Shown here one piece after another: positions 17,422 through 23,636 of a stretch of DNA of 33,016 nt. Every line of letters begins with the position of its first letter. Position 1 is the stretch's first letter. The notes beneath the pieces were generated by a model. That model saw only the letters and a program-made list of their open reading frames with translations, was not told the DNA's origin and made no database searches. The stretch is from a virus: IMG/VR virus record IMGVR_UViG_3300036791_000927, positions 1 to 33,016 of that record, one strand, 5' to 3'. A program made the position numbers and the translations under genes.

Positions 17422-17806
17422 GCGATTGGGCCCTGGTTTGATGGAAAATCATGAATTCATGCAAGGCAAGCACTTGTTTAAGGCCGCTCGTACGACAAGT
17501 CGGATCGCGAATGTCGGCCCAGCGCGCCCACGGCGCGATGTAAAGAGCGCCATTCTTCCAGCCAAGCAGAAACACGTCGACGCCAGCCGCCAAAATTCGT
17601 TGGCCTTCAAGATATTGCAGCTCGGTTGGAGTGAACACGTTGCCGGTGAACATTTTGGCTTCAGCAAAAAAAATCGGCAGCGCCGGCAGCTTGATAATCA
17701 AATCAAGCCGCCCGACGCCGAACTTGTCCTCGAACCGGCGGGCGTACCCGCCGGGCAAGGCGTTCACCTCTTTAACGAGATTGCGTTTGTAATCCGACTC
17801 TCTCAC
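17408..17806 (-). CDS. VRR-NUC-like PD-(D/E)XK nuclease
   Basis: A 132-residue protein from GTG at a GTGA overlap with the winged-helix gene. The core ARRFEDKFGVGRLDLIIKLPALPIFFAEAKMF holds the expected nuclease residues: D35 in GRLDL and E49-A-K51 in FAEAK, with an N-terminal acidic residue (E3 or D5). VRR-NUC enzymes often neighbour SNF2-type helicases in phages; here the helicase is one gene away. It would process branched or flap DNA in replication and recombination. The residues after ~110 are poorly conserved-looking. Holliday-junction resolvase activity is possible. Confidence 0.72.
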   Translation of the reverse strand: MRESDYKRNLVKEVNALPGGYARRFEDKFGVGRLDLIIKLPALPIFFAEAKMFTGNVFTPTELQYLEGQRILAAGVDVFLLGWKNGALYIAPWARWADIRDPTCRTSGLKQVLALHEFMIFHQTRAQSHEHR

Positions 17807-18183
17807 GCCGCCATCCGATAGGTTCCATCGACCGACTTCTCGACTTCGCCTTTTTCGATCATCTGCGCCAAGCTGGTCGACAGCGAGCCGCTCGAAAAGC
17901 CGGCATTTTCCAGCGTCGAGCGAAGCTGCTTCGGAGTTTGTGGACCGCCGGTGAGGACGGCTCGCAGCGTGTCCTGGACCTTCGAGCCGCGCGGCCCGCG
18001 CTGGCCGCCACGCTTCTTTGCGGGCTCTGGCACGGAGTCCAATTGCTCGGGAACGAATTCAGGCAGTCCGGCAATCGGAGTTGGATGGACGCTTATCTTG
18101 ATCATGGTGTCGCCTTCGAGCAAGCCGAGCAGCTCCACTGCTTTATTTGCGTCAACTGTAATACGCACATCATACATTTTCAT
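17803..18183 (-). CDS. Winged-helix-like DNA-binding protein
   Basis: A 126-residue protein with a very good ribosome-binding site (GAGAGGTGAAACACG before ATG). Residues 1-45 form a small beta-rich part (MYDVRITVDANKAVELLGLLEG), followed by a basic linker (KKRGGQRGPRGSK) and a predicted winged helix at about residues 70-126 (VLTGGPQTPKQLRSTLENAGFSSGSLSTSLAQMIEKGEVEKS). It would bind DNA and could regulate this block or act in replication. Its gene directly precedes the nuclease gene with a 4-nt overlap. Confidence 0.65.
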   Translation of the reverse strand: MKMYDVRITVDANKAVELLGLLEGDTMIKISVHPTPIAGLPEFVPEQLDSVPEPAKKRGGQRGPRGSKVQDTLRAVLTGGPQTPKQLRSTLENAGFSSGSLSTSLAQMIEKGEVEKSVDGTYRMAA

Positions 18184-18189
18184 CGTGTT

Positions 18190-18399
18190 TCACCTCTCTG
18201 AAGTTTTGCACCCGATTCTCTCTTGATACATCAGTAGCGCGCATTGAATAGCCACAGAGGCCATTTTTAGATGCACGCCCTGACCGAGCGGGCTATCCTT
18301 GCGCCGAACGGTTTCGAGGTGCTCAATCGCAATGAGCAGCACCTCGTTCATCGTATCGGCATAAGCGAAATCGCTCAGCCCTCTTCCATGCTCGCCCAT
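18190..18399 (-). CDS. Small helical hypothetical protein
   Basis: A 69-residue frame with a mostly helical sequence (NEVLLIAIEHLETVRRKDSP, then KMASVAIQCALLMYQERIG). The start overlaps the upstream gene by 25 nt and lacks a good ribosome-binding site; an internal ATG at 18351 would give 53 residues. It sits 6 nt upstream of the winged-helix gene. No family is recognised. Confidence 0.5.
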   Translation of the reverse strand: MGEHGRGLSDFAYADTMNEVLLIAIEHLETVRRKDSPLGQGVHLKMASVAIQCALLMYQERIGCKTSER

Positions 18400-18764
18400 G
18401 CCGTTTCTAGCGCCTCCCTAAGATTTTTGCTCACTGATGATATTTCTTTGTCGCCATGTTTGCGCGACCATCGCCAGTAACCATTACTGATTTTGAAGAT
18501 TGTGAATATATAAACCCTACCTTGATACACAGAAGTATGACGCAATGGGCCGTCACGCGTGCGGCGCTTCCAGTTATTTGCATCCATGAAAATGAATTTG
18601 ACATATTCCGATGTGCGTTCGATCCCGGCGACGCGGCCGAGTTTGGGCTCCGGCTTTGGCTCAGGGAAGCGGTCAAGCAATCGCTGAGCCATGGCGCGCA
18701 TTTGCGAATCGCCGCGCTCATCATTGGCGAGAGCCTTGATTTTAGTGCGACGAGTGGGGGTCAT
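18375..18764 (-). CDS. Hypothetical protein with DUF2786-like N-terminus
   Basis: A 129-residue protein. The first 30 residues (RRTKIKALANDERGDSQMRAMAQRLL) resemble the short helical repeat seen at the start of DUF2786-type proteins. The rest is a mixed alpha/beta region with aromatic strands (VKFIFMDANNWKRRTRDG, VYIFTIFKISNGYWRWSRKHG), possibly nucleic-acid binding. It overlaps the Cys-rich gene upstream by 23 nt. The function is unknown. The local base composition is less GC-rich than the flanking genes. Confidence 0.55.
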   Translation of the reverse strand: MTPTRRTKIKALANDERGDSQMRAMAQRLLDRFPEPKPEPKLGRVAGIERTSEYVKFIFMDANNWKRRTRDGPLRHTSVYQGRVYIFTIFKISNGYWRWSRKHGDKEISSVSKNLREALETAWASMEEG

Positions 18765-18969
18765 TTACTTCAAACCAACGACCGTCCGGACCACAGAGAT
18801 CAGCATGTAACCTGGATCGAAGCCAACTCGGATTGTAGCGAGTCATGACGCCAAACACCGGATCAAAATTCCCATTCTTCGGATTTACGCATTCCGTTTC
18901 TCCAGTGGACATGATTGGCTTGTAAGGCCACCTGAACCATCGACAATCCTTGCATAGAGGCTGGGGCAT
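18742..18969 (-). CDS. Cys-rich small putative zinc-binding protein
   Basis: A 75-residue protein with four cysteines arranged as CKDC (residues 6-9), ECVNP and LCGPDGRWFE near the C-terminus. This is the layout of a small Cys-rich family frequent in phages and proteobacteria that probably binds one zinc ion. It starts in a TAATG junction with the SSB-like gene, so the two are translationally coupled. The function is unknown; coupling suggests a helper role in DNA metabolism. Confidence 0.65.
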   Translation of the reverse strand: MPQPLCKDCRWFRWPYKPIMSTGETECVNPKNGNFDPVFGVMTRYNPSWLRSRLHADLCGPDGRWFEVNDPHSSH

Positions 18970-19832
18970 TAGAAGGGAATTTGGTCGATGTCGTCGTTCG
19001 TCTCTGCGGCCGAAACCGGCGCCGCGGGCCGCTCTTCGCTCGCGCCATCAGCTTCGTCCCAGGTCTTAAGATTCTGAAACCAATCCTTGGCGTAGTTGTT
19101 ATACACAGCCAGATATTGGCCTTGCTCCTCTTCTTTGACCGAACCGATGTACTGATATTCATAAGTGAAATAAGGATCGCCGGTGGGCCCGGTCTTCTTT
19201 TTGACCACGATCCGGTATCGTTGATAGATTTGGTCGATCCCCAACGATCTGACCGTCGAGAAGAAGTTTTGCGTCGGCGTCGCCCCGGTGCGGCTGGAGG
19301 TGAAGAGACACGGCGCTCGGCCCCCATCAGGAAGATCGATCAGCCACAAGACATCGTAGGTCAGCGTGGCGACGGGCTTCGACTTGGGGTTTTCGGGTTG
19401 CTGCGTACCGAAACGATGCAAGCCATTTTCGAATACCGTCCGCTTCGTCTCCCAGACATATTTGCGCCCGTCGAGCCACACCTCAAACTTTTGATTCGGC
19501 GTGTCCCAATGCTCGCCGTCAGAAGCGACCGCGAGCGGGCCTTTCTGGTCGCTGCCGGCCATGCGCGGCGCCCAGATGAAATAGCTCTTGCGATGCAAGA
19601 TCGGCGTCCCGGTGACTTCCTTGCCGAGATTGACGTTGAGGATGGTCATCCAGAAATTGCCGGGCACCGCCCCGGGCGTTCCATCCATGACTTCCGGACT
19701 TTGGCCAGCGAGCACCTTGAGCCGCGGCGGTTTCAGATCGTCCTTGCCGATATTGCCGAAGCTAATTCCGGTCGAAGCTTTACGCGCCCAGTCAGGGACG
19801 CCGCTTCCAGTAATAGCGATGTCATTGCTCAT
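18969..19832 (-). CDS. Putative phage single-stranded DNA-binding protein
   Basis: A 287-residue protein. I place the start at ATG 19832, preceded by AAGGA, rather than the longer frame from 19880. The C-terminus is acidic and ends NDDIDQIPF, the classic SSB tail (DDDIPF) that docks replication partners. The body is beta-rich with many aromatic/basic segments (YFIWAPRMAGSD, FEVWLDGRKYVWETKRT, RYRIVVKKKTGP), compatible with ssDNA binding. Its block also holds a SNF2 helicase and a nuclease. The family is not recognised by name; the call rests mainly on the tail, size and context. Confidence 0.65.
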   Translation of the reverse strand: MSNDIAITGSGVPDWARKASTGISFGNIGKDDLKPPRLKVLAGQSPEVMDGTPGAVPGNFWMTILNVNLGKEVTGTPILHRKSYFIWAPRMAGSDQKGPLAVASDGEHWDTPNQKFEVWLDGRKYVWETKRTVFENGLHRFGTQQPENPKSKPVATLTYDVLWLIDLPDGGRAPCLFTSSRTGATPTQNFFSTVRSLGIDQIYQRYRIVVKKKTGPTGDPYFTYEYQYIGSVKEEEQGQYLAVYNNYAKDWFQNLKTWDEADGASEERPAAPVSAAETNDDIDQIPF

Positions 19833-19883
19833 GATGGCGATTGTCCTTAGTGTGATGCGGGGCTTGACGGTGTCGCGCATGGG

Positions 19884-20372
19884 TCAGACCGCCGTGATGG
19901 AGACATATGGTTTAGTCGAGATTTTGAATACGTCATCGGGCAGCGGCCGCCCGGCGAGCGCCTCGGTTTTGGCGAATGCGCCGAGCGTCTGAGCATTGAC
20001 GGTTTCGATGATCAAGCCTCCGTTGCCGGTATCGTTGAGCCACTGAAACCCACGCTCTTTGTCGAGTATCGAAGCGGTCCAGCGATTGTTGATGGTGACG
20101 CGGCCGACGTCGAGGACGTTGATGGTCTTGACACGCTGTTTGTCGAACAGGTTTGGCAGCGACTCTTCCGAAAGCGTCTCGACGTGCTTCGTCAGAGCGG
20201 TCACTTTAACGACCAGATCGCGCACGACGTCGCGCAACTGGTCGAAATGTTTGACGACTTTCGAGATCTCGCCTTCTTCGGTGACCGTAGCGCTGTCTCG
20301 GACGGCGCGGGCGAGCAGAAGGTCCAGTTTTTCCCCAGCGTACCGGGCTGCGGTTCCCGTATCGAATTCCAT
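19884..20372 (-). CDS. Conserved phage protein upstream of the SSB-like gene
   Basis: A 162-residue protein, first in the left minus-strand block, with AAAAAGGACG before the ATG. The N-terminal half is helical (KLDLLLARAVRDSATVTEEG, then VKHFDQLRDVVRDLVVKVTALTKHVE) and looks coiled-coil. The C-terminal half is a compact domain (INVLDVGRVTINNRWTASIL, then FQWLNDTGNGGLIIETVNA, then KISTKPYVSIT). I have seen this pattern as a conserved phage protein next to replication genes but know no function. It lies 46 nt downstream of a promoter-like site at 20418-20446. Confidence 0.62.
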   Translation of the reverse strand: MEFDTGTAARYAGEKLDLLLARAVRDSATVTEEGEISKVVKHFDQLRDVVRDLVVKVTALTKHVETLSEESLPNLFDKQRVKTINVLDVGRVTINNRWTASILDKERGFQWLNDTGNGGLIIETVNAQTLGAFAKTEALAGRPLPDDVFKISTKPYVSITAV

Positions 20373-20417
20373 GATTCATCGTCCTTTTTGGGGAGCCTAT
20401 GAGGAGGCTCGAAGGAA

Positions 20418-20446
20418 TGGCTAGAGGAAAGATTATGGGTTGTCAA
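20418..20446 (-). promoter_or_regulatory. Predicted sigma70-like promoter, leftward
   Basis: TTGACA on the minus strand (20446-20441) is followed after 17 nt by TAGCCA (20423-20418). The -35 context, GTCCACTTGACAACCC, is shared with the site at 31657-31685, also with a 17-nt spacer and CTAG at the -10 edge. It lies upstream of the gene starting at 20372. The -10 box is weak. Confidence 0.45.
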
Positions 20447-20460
20447 GTGGACAAGTCGGC

Positions 20461-20489
20461 TTGACATTGGTTTTCCCGAGCTTCAAATT
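20461..20489 (+). promoter_or_regulatory. Predicted sigma70-like promoter, rightward
   Basis: TTGACA (20461-20466) with a 17-nt spacer and CAAATT (20484-20489). The -35 boxes of this and the leftward site form an inverted repeat TGTCAAG-N12-CTTGACA (20441-20466), so the two promoters are back to back. Transcription would start close to the ATG at 20498, implying a very short leader or another promoter. Confidence 0.4.
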
Positions 20490-20497
20490 GCGAGGCG

Positions 20498-20812
20498 ATG
20501 CGGACCCTGGTCAAATACGGCGGAATCATCGCCCTTGTCGTCCTGACTTCGCCGCAGGCGGCGGCATGCCATCGGTTTTCAGTTTGGAAATACCCTTGGC
20601 GTCAAGCGTGCGCGCATGGCGTTTGGCGCTCTCCTCAATGGAAGGGAGGTGATGCCCATCTTGAAGCTAGATTCATCGGAAAAGCCCCCGTCGCATCGCA
20701 CTCGGGCGACGGGGGCGTGCTGCCTTCACTTTTGCCGGTTGACTGGGGGAGTTGGGCCGACGATGAAACTCAAGGCCGGATCAAACTACGGCTGGAACTA
20801 GAAGGAAAGTGA
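20498..20812 (+). CDS. Small secreted Cys/Trp-rich protein
   Basis: A 104-residue frame opening the plus-strand island. A signal peptide (MRTLVKYGGIIALVVLTSPQAAA) is followed by CHRFSVWKYPWRQAC, a pattern seen in small exported proteins of rhizobial phages and bacteria. The C-terminal part (LPSLLPVDWGSWADDETQGRIKLRLELEGK) looks coding and stops one base before the next gene. A different frame with GGGAGGTG immediately before ATG 20653 (49 codons) overlaps it and cannot be fully excluded. An 11-bp perfect hairpin lies within it. The role is unknown. Confidence 0.55.
   Translation: MRTLVKYGGIIALVVLTSPQAAACHRFSVWKYPWRQACAHGVWRSPQWKGGDAHLEARFIGKAPVASHSGDGGVLPSLLPVDWGSWADDETQGRIKLRLELEGK
20684..20716. 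repeat. 11-bp perfect GC-rich hairpin with GTGCGAT loop
   Basis: GCCCCCGTCGC (20684-20694) pairs with GCGACGGGGGC (20706-20716). The loop on the minus strand contains GTGCGAT, the same loop motif as the four early-gene leader hairpins near 29-31 kb. Here it lies inside a plus-strand frame and has no downstream start codon at the usual distance. Confidence 0.6.
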
Positions 20813-20813
20813 G

Positions 20814-21203
20814 ATGAAACACGATCAAGCCATCATCAAAGACGCCGAAGTCATCGACGTCGCCATCCTGCTCAAGGAGACGATCCGCGAGTTGCGCGAT
20901 GAGATGGACGCATTGCGCGAGCGCGAAATGAAACGCGATATCGAACTCATCGAGATGCGCCGCGAACGCGACGCGCTGCGGCGCGAACTGGCGCAGAACA
21001 GCGCGCAGGCGCTATACGCGCAGATGGCGCAGGCGCAAAACGCGATGGCCAATCAGATGGCCCAGCAAAGCCAACTCGGACAGCAGGCCGCCATGGAGTT
21101 TCACGACTGCACCTGCGTTCCCGGCCGCGCCGCCGCGCTTAGGGAAGAGCCGCAACCGACGACATTGGCGCGCTGGGCGCGAGGTGTCGGTCTTATGCGA
21201 TGA
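20814..21203 (+). CDS. Coiled-coil protein
   Basis: A 129-residue protein with a good ribosome-binding site (AAGGAAAG, then ATG). Residues ~18-65 form a long highly charged coiled coil (LKETIRELRDEMDALRERE, EMRRERDALRRELAQ). They are followed by a Gln/Ala/Met-rich helix (YAQMAQAQNAMANQMAQQSQ) and a short tail with two cysteines. Such proteins often oligomerise. It overlaps the next gene by 4 nt (ATGA). No family is recognised. Confidence 0.65.
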   Translation: MKHDQAIIKDAEVIDVAILLKETIRELRDEMDALREREMKRDIELIEMRRERDALRRELAQNSAQALYAQMAQAQNAMANQMAQQSQLGQQAAMEFHDCTCVPGRAAALREEPQPTTLARWARGVGLMR

Positions 21204-21697
21204 CCGATCTCACCATCGCCGAACTCGACGCGATCATCGAAACTGCGAAGCTGGCTACGCCAGGGCCGTGGCCGGTTCCAGTCGATAATCAGGCGCCTGG
21301 AACAGGTATACCAGACTGCATCGTCGTCGGCATCGGTAATGACCAAGACAAGCGTGACGCCGCCCACATCGCCAACTGCGACCCCGACACCATCCGCAAG
21401 ATGGCGGAAATGGCGAAGGCAAGCCTTGGACCGGCAGCGGCGCCAACATTAAGCGGAACTCAGTCCAAATCCGGCGATCCGATTGCCGACCTCCGCGAAG
21501 CCAATATCGAACTGGCGAAGCAGCTTGATATATTACAGGTCGTTCGAGGCATGGCTATTGGGCGACTGGATGTGGCCGAAGAAGCCAACGCCGAGCTGAT
21601 CGTAGCGATGAGGGCAGCGCACGAGGCAGTCATGGACTCGCCAGACAAGGCCGAGATTATATTGCGCATCGCCATCGCCAGAGCAGGAGTGAAGTGA
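21200..21697 (+). CDS. Ead/Ea22-like phage accessory protein
   Basis: A 165-residue protein. The N-terminus (LDAIIETAKLATPGPWPVP, then RDAAHIANCDPDTIRKMAEMAK) matches the Ead/Ea22-like family of phage accessory proteins, with the ATPGPW and DAAxIAxxxP signatures. Residues ~90-165 are a helical segment (DLREANIELAKQLDILQ, then AEEANAELIVAMRAAHEAV). These proteins sit in non-essential early regions of temperate and virulent phages and their role is unclear. The end of the gene carries the first copy of a 39-bp direct repeat. Confidence 0.7.
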   Translation: MTDLTIAELDAIIETAKLATPGPWPVPVDNQAPGTGIPDCIVVGIGNDQDKRDAAHIANCDPDTIRKMAEMAKASLGPAAAPTLSGTQSKSGDPIADLREANIELAKQLDILQVVRGMAIGRLDVAEEANAELIVAMRAAHEAVMDSPDKAEIILRIAIARAGVK

Positions 21698-21707
21698 TGG
21701 CCTACGA
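21669..21707 (+). repeat. 39-bp direct repeat, copy 1
   Basis: It matches 21924-21962 at 35 of 39 positions by eye, with a period of 255 bp (85 codons). Each copy holds GCAGGAGTGAAGT directly before an ATG and then CCTACGA, so both the ribosome-binding site and the first codons are duplicated. Confidence 0.75.
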
Positions 21708-21813
21708 CGCGAAGGCTGAGGCCAATCGCATGGCCAACTTGCGCAAAATGGCACATGAGTTGGCAAGGGACAGCATTGTCGTGGAAAGTCCTGACGGTCG
21801 CTGTCGAGTATGA
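21697..21813 (+). CDS. 38-residue small ORF
   Basis: A 38-residue frame from ATG in a TGATG junction with the Ead-like gene, preceded by CAGGAGTGAAG. It begins MAYDAKAEANRMANLRKMA. Its first codons resemble those of the gene at 21952 (MTYDFKGEA), so it looks like a remnant of a duplicated gene start. Its end overlaps the zinc-ribbon ORF by 4 nt (ATGA). Confidence 0.45.
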   Translation: MAYDAKAEANRMANLRKMAHELARDSIVVESPDGRCRV

Positions 21814-21947
21814 GCGCGAGAAACGCGCCTTTTTGCATACTCTGCGGGAATGGAAACGACTTACCGGAGGGCGAACGCTGCCTAAACTGCGGGCGACGCG
21901 GTCTTGACTTGCACTCTGCCCCGTCGCCCTCGCCAGGGCAGGAGTGA
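21810..21947 (+). CDS. 45-residue zinc-ribbon micro-protein
   Basis: The frame encodes two CxxC knuckles in a compact layout: FCILCGNGNDLPEGERCLNCG (C9, C12, C24, C27). Such a pair is enough for one zinc ribbon. The ATG overlaps the previous stop by 4 nt, so translation is likely coupled. It ends before the ATG at 21952. Zinc ribbons of this size in phages often bind nucleic acid or an RNA polymerase partner, which is only an inference here. Confidence 0.55.
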   Translation: MSARNAPFCILCGNGNDLPEGERCLNCGRRGLDLHSAPSPSPGQE

Positions 21948-21962
21948 AGTCATGACCTACGA
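21924..21962 (+). repeat. 39-bp direct repeat, copy 2
   Basis: The second copy of the ribosome-binding/start segment found at 21669-21707. It spans the end of the zinc-ribbon ORF and the start of the gene at 21952. Confidence 0.75.
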
Positions 21963-22212
21963 TTTCAAAGGCGAGGCTGCGTTGGCTTACTTAAAGGCTA
22001 GCGGCTCTGAGAGTGGTGAATTACCAGAAGACTTCATCGAGCGCGCCCTGCGCGCCTGCGCCAAGGCCACGGCGGAGGAATGCGCGAGGATGGCTGATCC
22101 GATATTGCGCGAGATAGGGGCTCTTCCCGCATCGTCAATTGATGCCGCGCTAGGGCGATATCAATTCGCCATCCGCGCGCTGGCCGAGCGCATCGAGAAG
22201 GGAGCGCCATGA
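21952..22212 (+). CDS. Small helical protein, tandem paralogue A
   Basis: An 86-residue protein; the start at 21952 follows GCAGGAGTGAAGTC. A longer frame from 21904 has no such site. The segment RALRACAKATAEECARMADP followed by AIRALAERIEKG matches the next gene (RALRAAARATAEECAQVAF, then AIRTLADRIEGE), showing tandem duplication. All-helical, no known family. It ends with an ATGA overlap. Confidence 0.62.
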   Translation: MTYDFKGEAALAYLKASGSESGELPEDFIERALRACAKATAEECARMADPILREIGALPASSIDAALGRYQFAIRALAERIEKGAP

Positions 22213-22484
22213 CCGACATCGAGGCACGCTCTTTGCGGCGCTGTGCCCAACATATTGCTGCTCTGGTTAACGACGGAGACTTCGATGAGGCGGACGCCGT
22301 TCTGCAGCGCGCGCTCCGCGCCGCCGCCAGGGCCACGGCGGAGGAATGCGCGCAGGTGGCGTTTATGGAACAGCCGATGATCCCCTGCGGGGAACTGGAC
22401 GATGCTGTTTGCCGCGCGTGCGACAACATTGCCGCCGCTATCCGCACGCTGGCCGACCGCATCGAAGGGGAAAGAACGAAATGA
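22209..22484 (+). CDS. Small helical protein, tandem paralogue B
   Basis: A 91-residue paralogue of the preceding gene, sharing the ATAEECA core and the C-terminal AIR(A/T)LA(E/D)RIE helix, with two extra cysteines (C60, C68). It starts with a 4-nt ATGA overlap. Tandem copies of a small helical protein in an accessory island suggest recent duplication. No function is known. Confidence 0.62.
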   Translation: MTDIEARSLRRCAQHIAALVNDGDFDEADAVLQRALRAAARATAEECAQVAFMEQPMIPCGELDDAVCRACDNIAAAIRTLADRIEGERTK

Positions 22485-22606
22485 GGCAGGGGGCCAAGTC
22501 GCGCGCCGCTCAGAAAAGCACAGCAATAGGCCGATTGAGTTGCGCCGCATATCTTGGAGAAATGATCAGCGCACGAGGGCGCCGCCCCACAAAACAAGCC
22601 CGATGA
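22481..22606 (+). CDS. 41-residue basic small ORF
   Basis: A frame of 41 residues (begins MRQGAKSRAAQKSTAIG) starting at an ATGA overlap with the previous gene. It is very basic (11 Lys/Arg), with no motif. Its 3' end overlaps the convergent membrane-protein gene by 41 nt. It may be real by coupling, but composition alone does not support it strongly. Confidence 0.35.
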   Translation: MRQGAKSRAAQKSTAIGRLSCAAYLGEMISARGRRPTKQAR

Positions 22607-22742
22607 TGACGAAAAGAATAAAATATACAATGGGATTAGCGACCGGCCACCAAGGGAAATTGTTCGGCGAGGCGGCTGAGCCGAAAACTCCCACCAGCAA
22701 CAAAATCATAATCACAACATAGATGATTTCCAGCAAGCCCAT
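22566..22742 (-). CDS. Two-TM small membrane protein
   Basis: A 58-residue protein from ATG 22742 with GTGAGGG 5 nt upstream; a GTG 12 nt upstream is less likely. Two membrane helices (LLEIIYVVIMILLLVGVFG and NPIVYFILFVIIGLVLWGG) are joined by a short loop with SPNNFPWWPVA. Size and shape resemble DUF3309-like membrane proteins, without a firm match. It is the last gene of the minus-strand block that meets the plus-strand island tail to tail. Confidence 0.65.
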   Translation of the reverse strand: MGLLEIIYVVIMILLLVGVFGSAASPNNFPWWPVANPIVYFILFVIIGLVLWGGALVR

Positions 22743-22750
22743 GGGAGCCC

Positions 22751-22942
22751 TCACGGCGGAGTGCGGTGTCGCTCGGCGCGCGTCATAGCGCCACGAGCGA
22801 CGCCTTTCTTGGTCGGCGTGTTGTGGCCTTTCTTCAAGTCGCCCGCTTTCTGTAGCGCGCTGGTCGCCATCGCGTAAGCCGAGCTGGTCGACGCGCCGCG
22901 GGCTTTGATGCGCTTCACTGCGTCTTCTAAAATCTTCGGCAT
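22751..22942 (-). CDS. Small basic phage protein
   Basis: A 63-residue protein from ATG 22942 with GAGGTGA 7 nt upstream; an upstream in-frame ATG at 23005 has no such site. It contains an ARGASTSSAYAMATSALQKAGDLKKG segment typical of a family of very small phage proteins, followed by a basic tail (TPTKKGVARGAMTRAERHR). It is probably helical and nucleic-acid binding or structural; the function is unknown. Confidence 0.65.
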   Translation of the reverse strand: MPKILEDAVKRIKARGASTSSAYAMATSALQKAGDLKKGHNTPTKKGVARGAMTRAERHRTPP

Positions 22943-22961
22943 GATTTTCACCTCAAAAAGC

Positions 22962-23039
22962 GCGAGGGCGGCGACATTGGAAACGACCAAGAAACCATGC
23001 CGCACGCGAGCTGAAAGGAAACAAAAGCTCGGCCCTCGC
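22962..23039. other. Intergenic stem and inverted relic of the leader motif
   Basis: GCGAGGGC (22962-22969) pairs with GCCCTCGC (23032-23039). Within it, on the plus strand, lie GGAAACGACCAA (from 22977) and AAAGGAAACAAAAG (23012-23025), which resemble the ribosome-binding leader motif of the minus-strand early genes but point the other way and lead to no gene. The minus-strand gene at 22942 is served by its own GAGGTGA. Confidence 0.35.
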
Positions 23040-23044
23040 TTTCC

Positions 23045-23632
23045 TTAGGCGACGGAGATCCCGTTCGAAACCGCCGTGCCAAACCCTGCTTGATTGCTCG
23101 CCGCCACCATGCACGTGATCAGATTGCCGCCGGTGTCAGCCGTTTGCACGATATAGGTTGGATTGATCGCGCCCGGAATGGCCAAGCCCGCGCGCTGCCA
23201 CTGATAGCGATAACTGACCGGGGCGAAATTCCATGTTCCGTTAGTGACGCTCAGCGTCTGGCCGACGGTGCCGGTGCCGCTCGCCACCGGCGCGGCGGAG
23301 CTCGTCGGCGGCAAAATATTGGTGAGCGCACTGGTGATCGCGCTTCCCATCGCGGCCGCGGTCAGACCCGACGCTTTGCCCTCGTTGACATGCAACAAGA
23401 CGTCATTGACCAGCCGGCTGTGCGGCGTCACGCCGGGCTGTTTGCCATAGCCGGGGATCAGCGCAGTCGGCGCTGTCTGCAATGTGGTGTCCTTGACGCT
23501 GGGATCAGTGCCGAGCGCGGTGGCGAGCGCCGTGAGATCGCTGACAACGTTCGGGTCCCAACGATGCGTCCTTGCTTCGCGCATGACGTCGGTTTGAAAT
23601 AAAGCGATGCTCAATCCGGGAGTCGTGGGCAT
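23045..23632 (-). CDS. Protein with C-terminal Ig-like domain
   Basis: A 195-residue protein; ATG 23632 is preferred because it sits just after the upstream stop. Residues ~1-115 are unfamiliar and helical. Residues ~117-195 form an immunoglobulin-like domain of the type found on phage virions: SVTNGTWNFAPVSYRYQWQRAG, then PTYIVQTADTGGNLITCMV, then AASNQAGFGTAVSN. Such domains often decorate capsids or tails and bind host surfaces. It would be a virion protein encoded on the opposite strand from the main structural genes. Its neighbour upstream is Pro-rich. Confidence 0.68.
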   Translation of the reverse strand: MPTTPGLSIALFQTDVMREARTHRWDPNVVSDLTALATALGTDPSVKDTTLQTAPTALIPGYGKQPGVTPHSRLVNDVLLHVNEGKASGLTAAAMGSAITSALTNILPPTSSAAPVASGTGTVGQTLSVTNGTWNFAPVSYRYQWQRAGLAIPGAINPTYIVQTADTGGNLITCMVAASNQAGFGTAVSNGISVA

Positions 23633-23636
23633 TGGA

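Noticed and set aside
18981-19850. 289-codon plus-strand frame opposite the SSB-like gene
   Set aside because: It is the antisense shadow of a better gene: Arg-rich, no family pattern, no ribosome-binding site, and it fully covers the minus-strand gene with the SSB-like tail.
20616-20801. Alternative frame with ATG 20653 after GGGAGGTG
   Set aside because: The site is too close to the ATG, and the overlapping frame from 20498 has a signal peptide and a better C-terminus. Not fully excluded.
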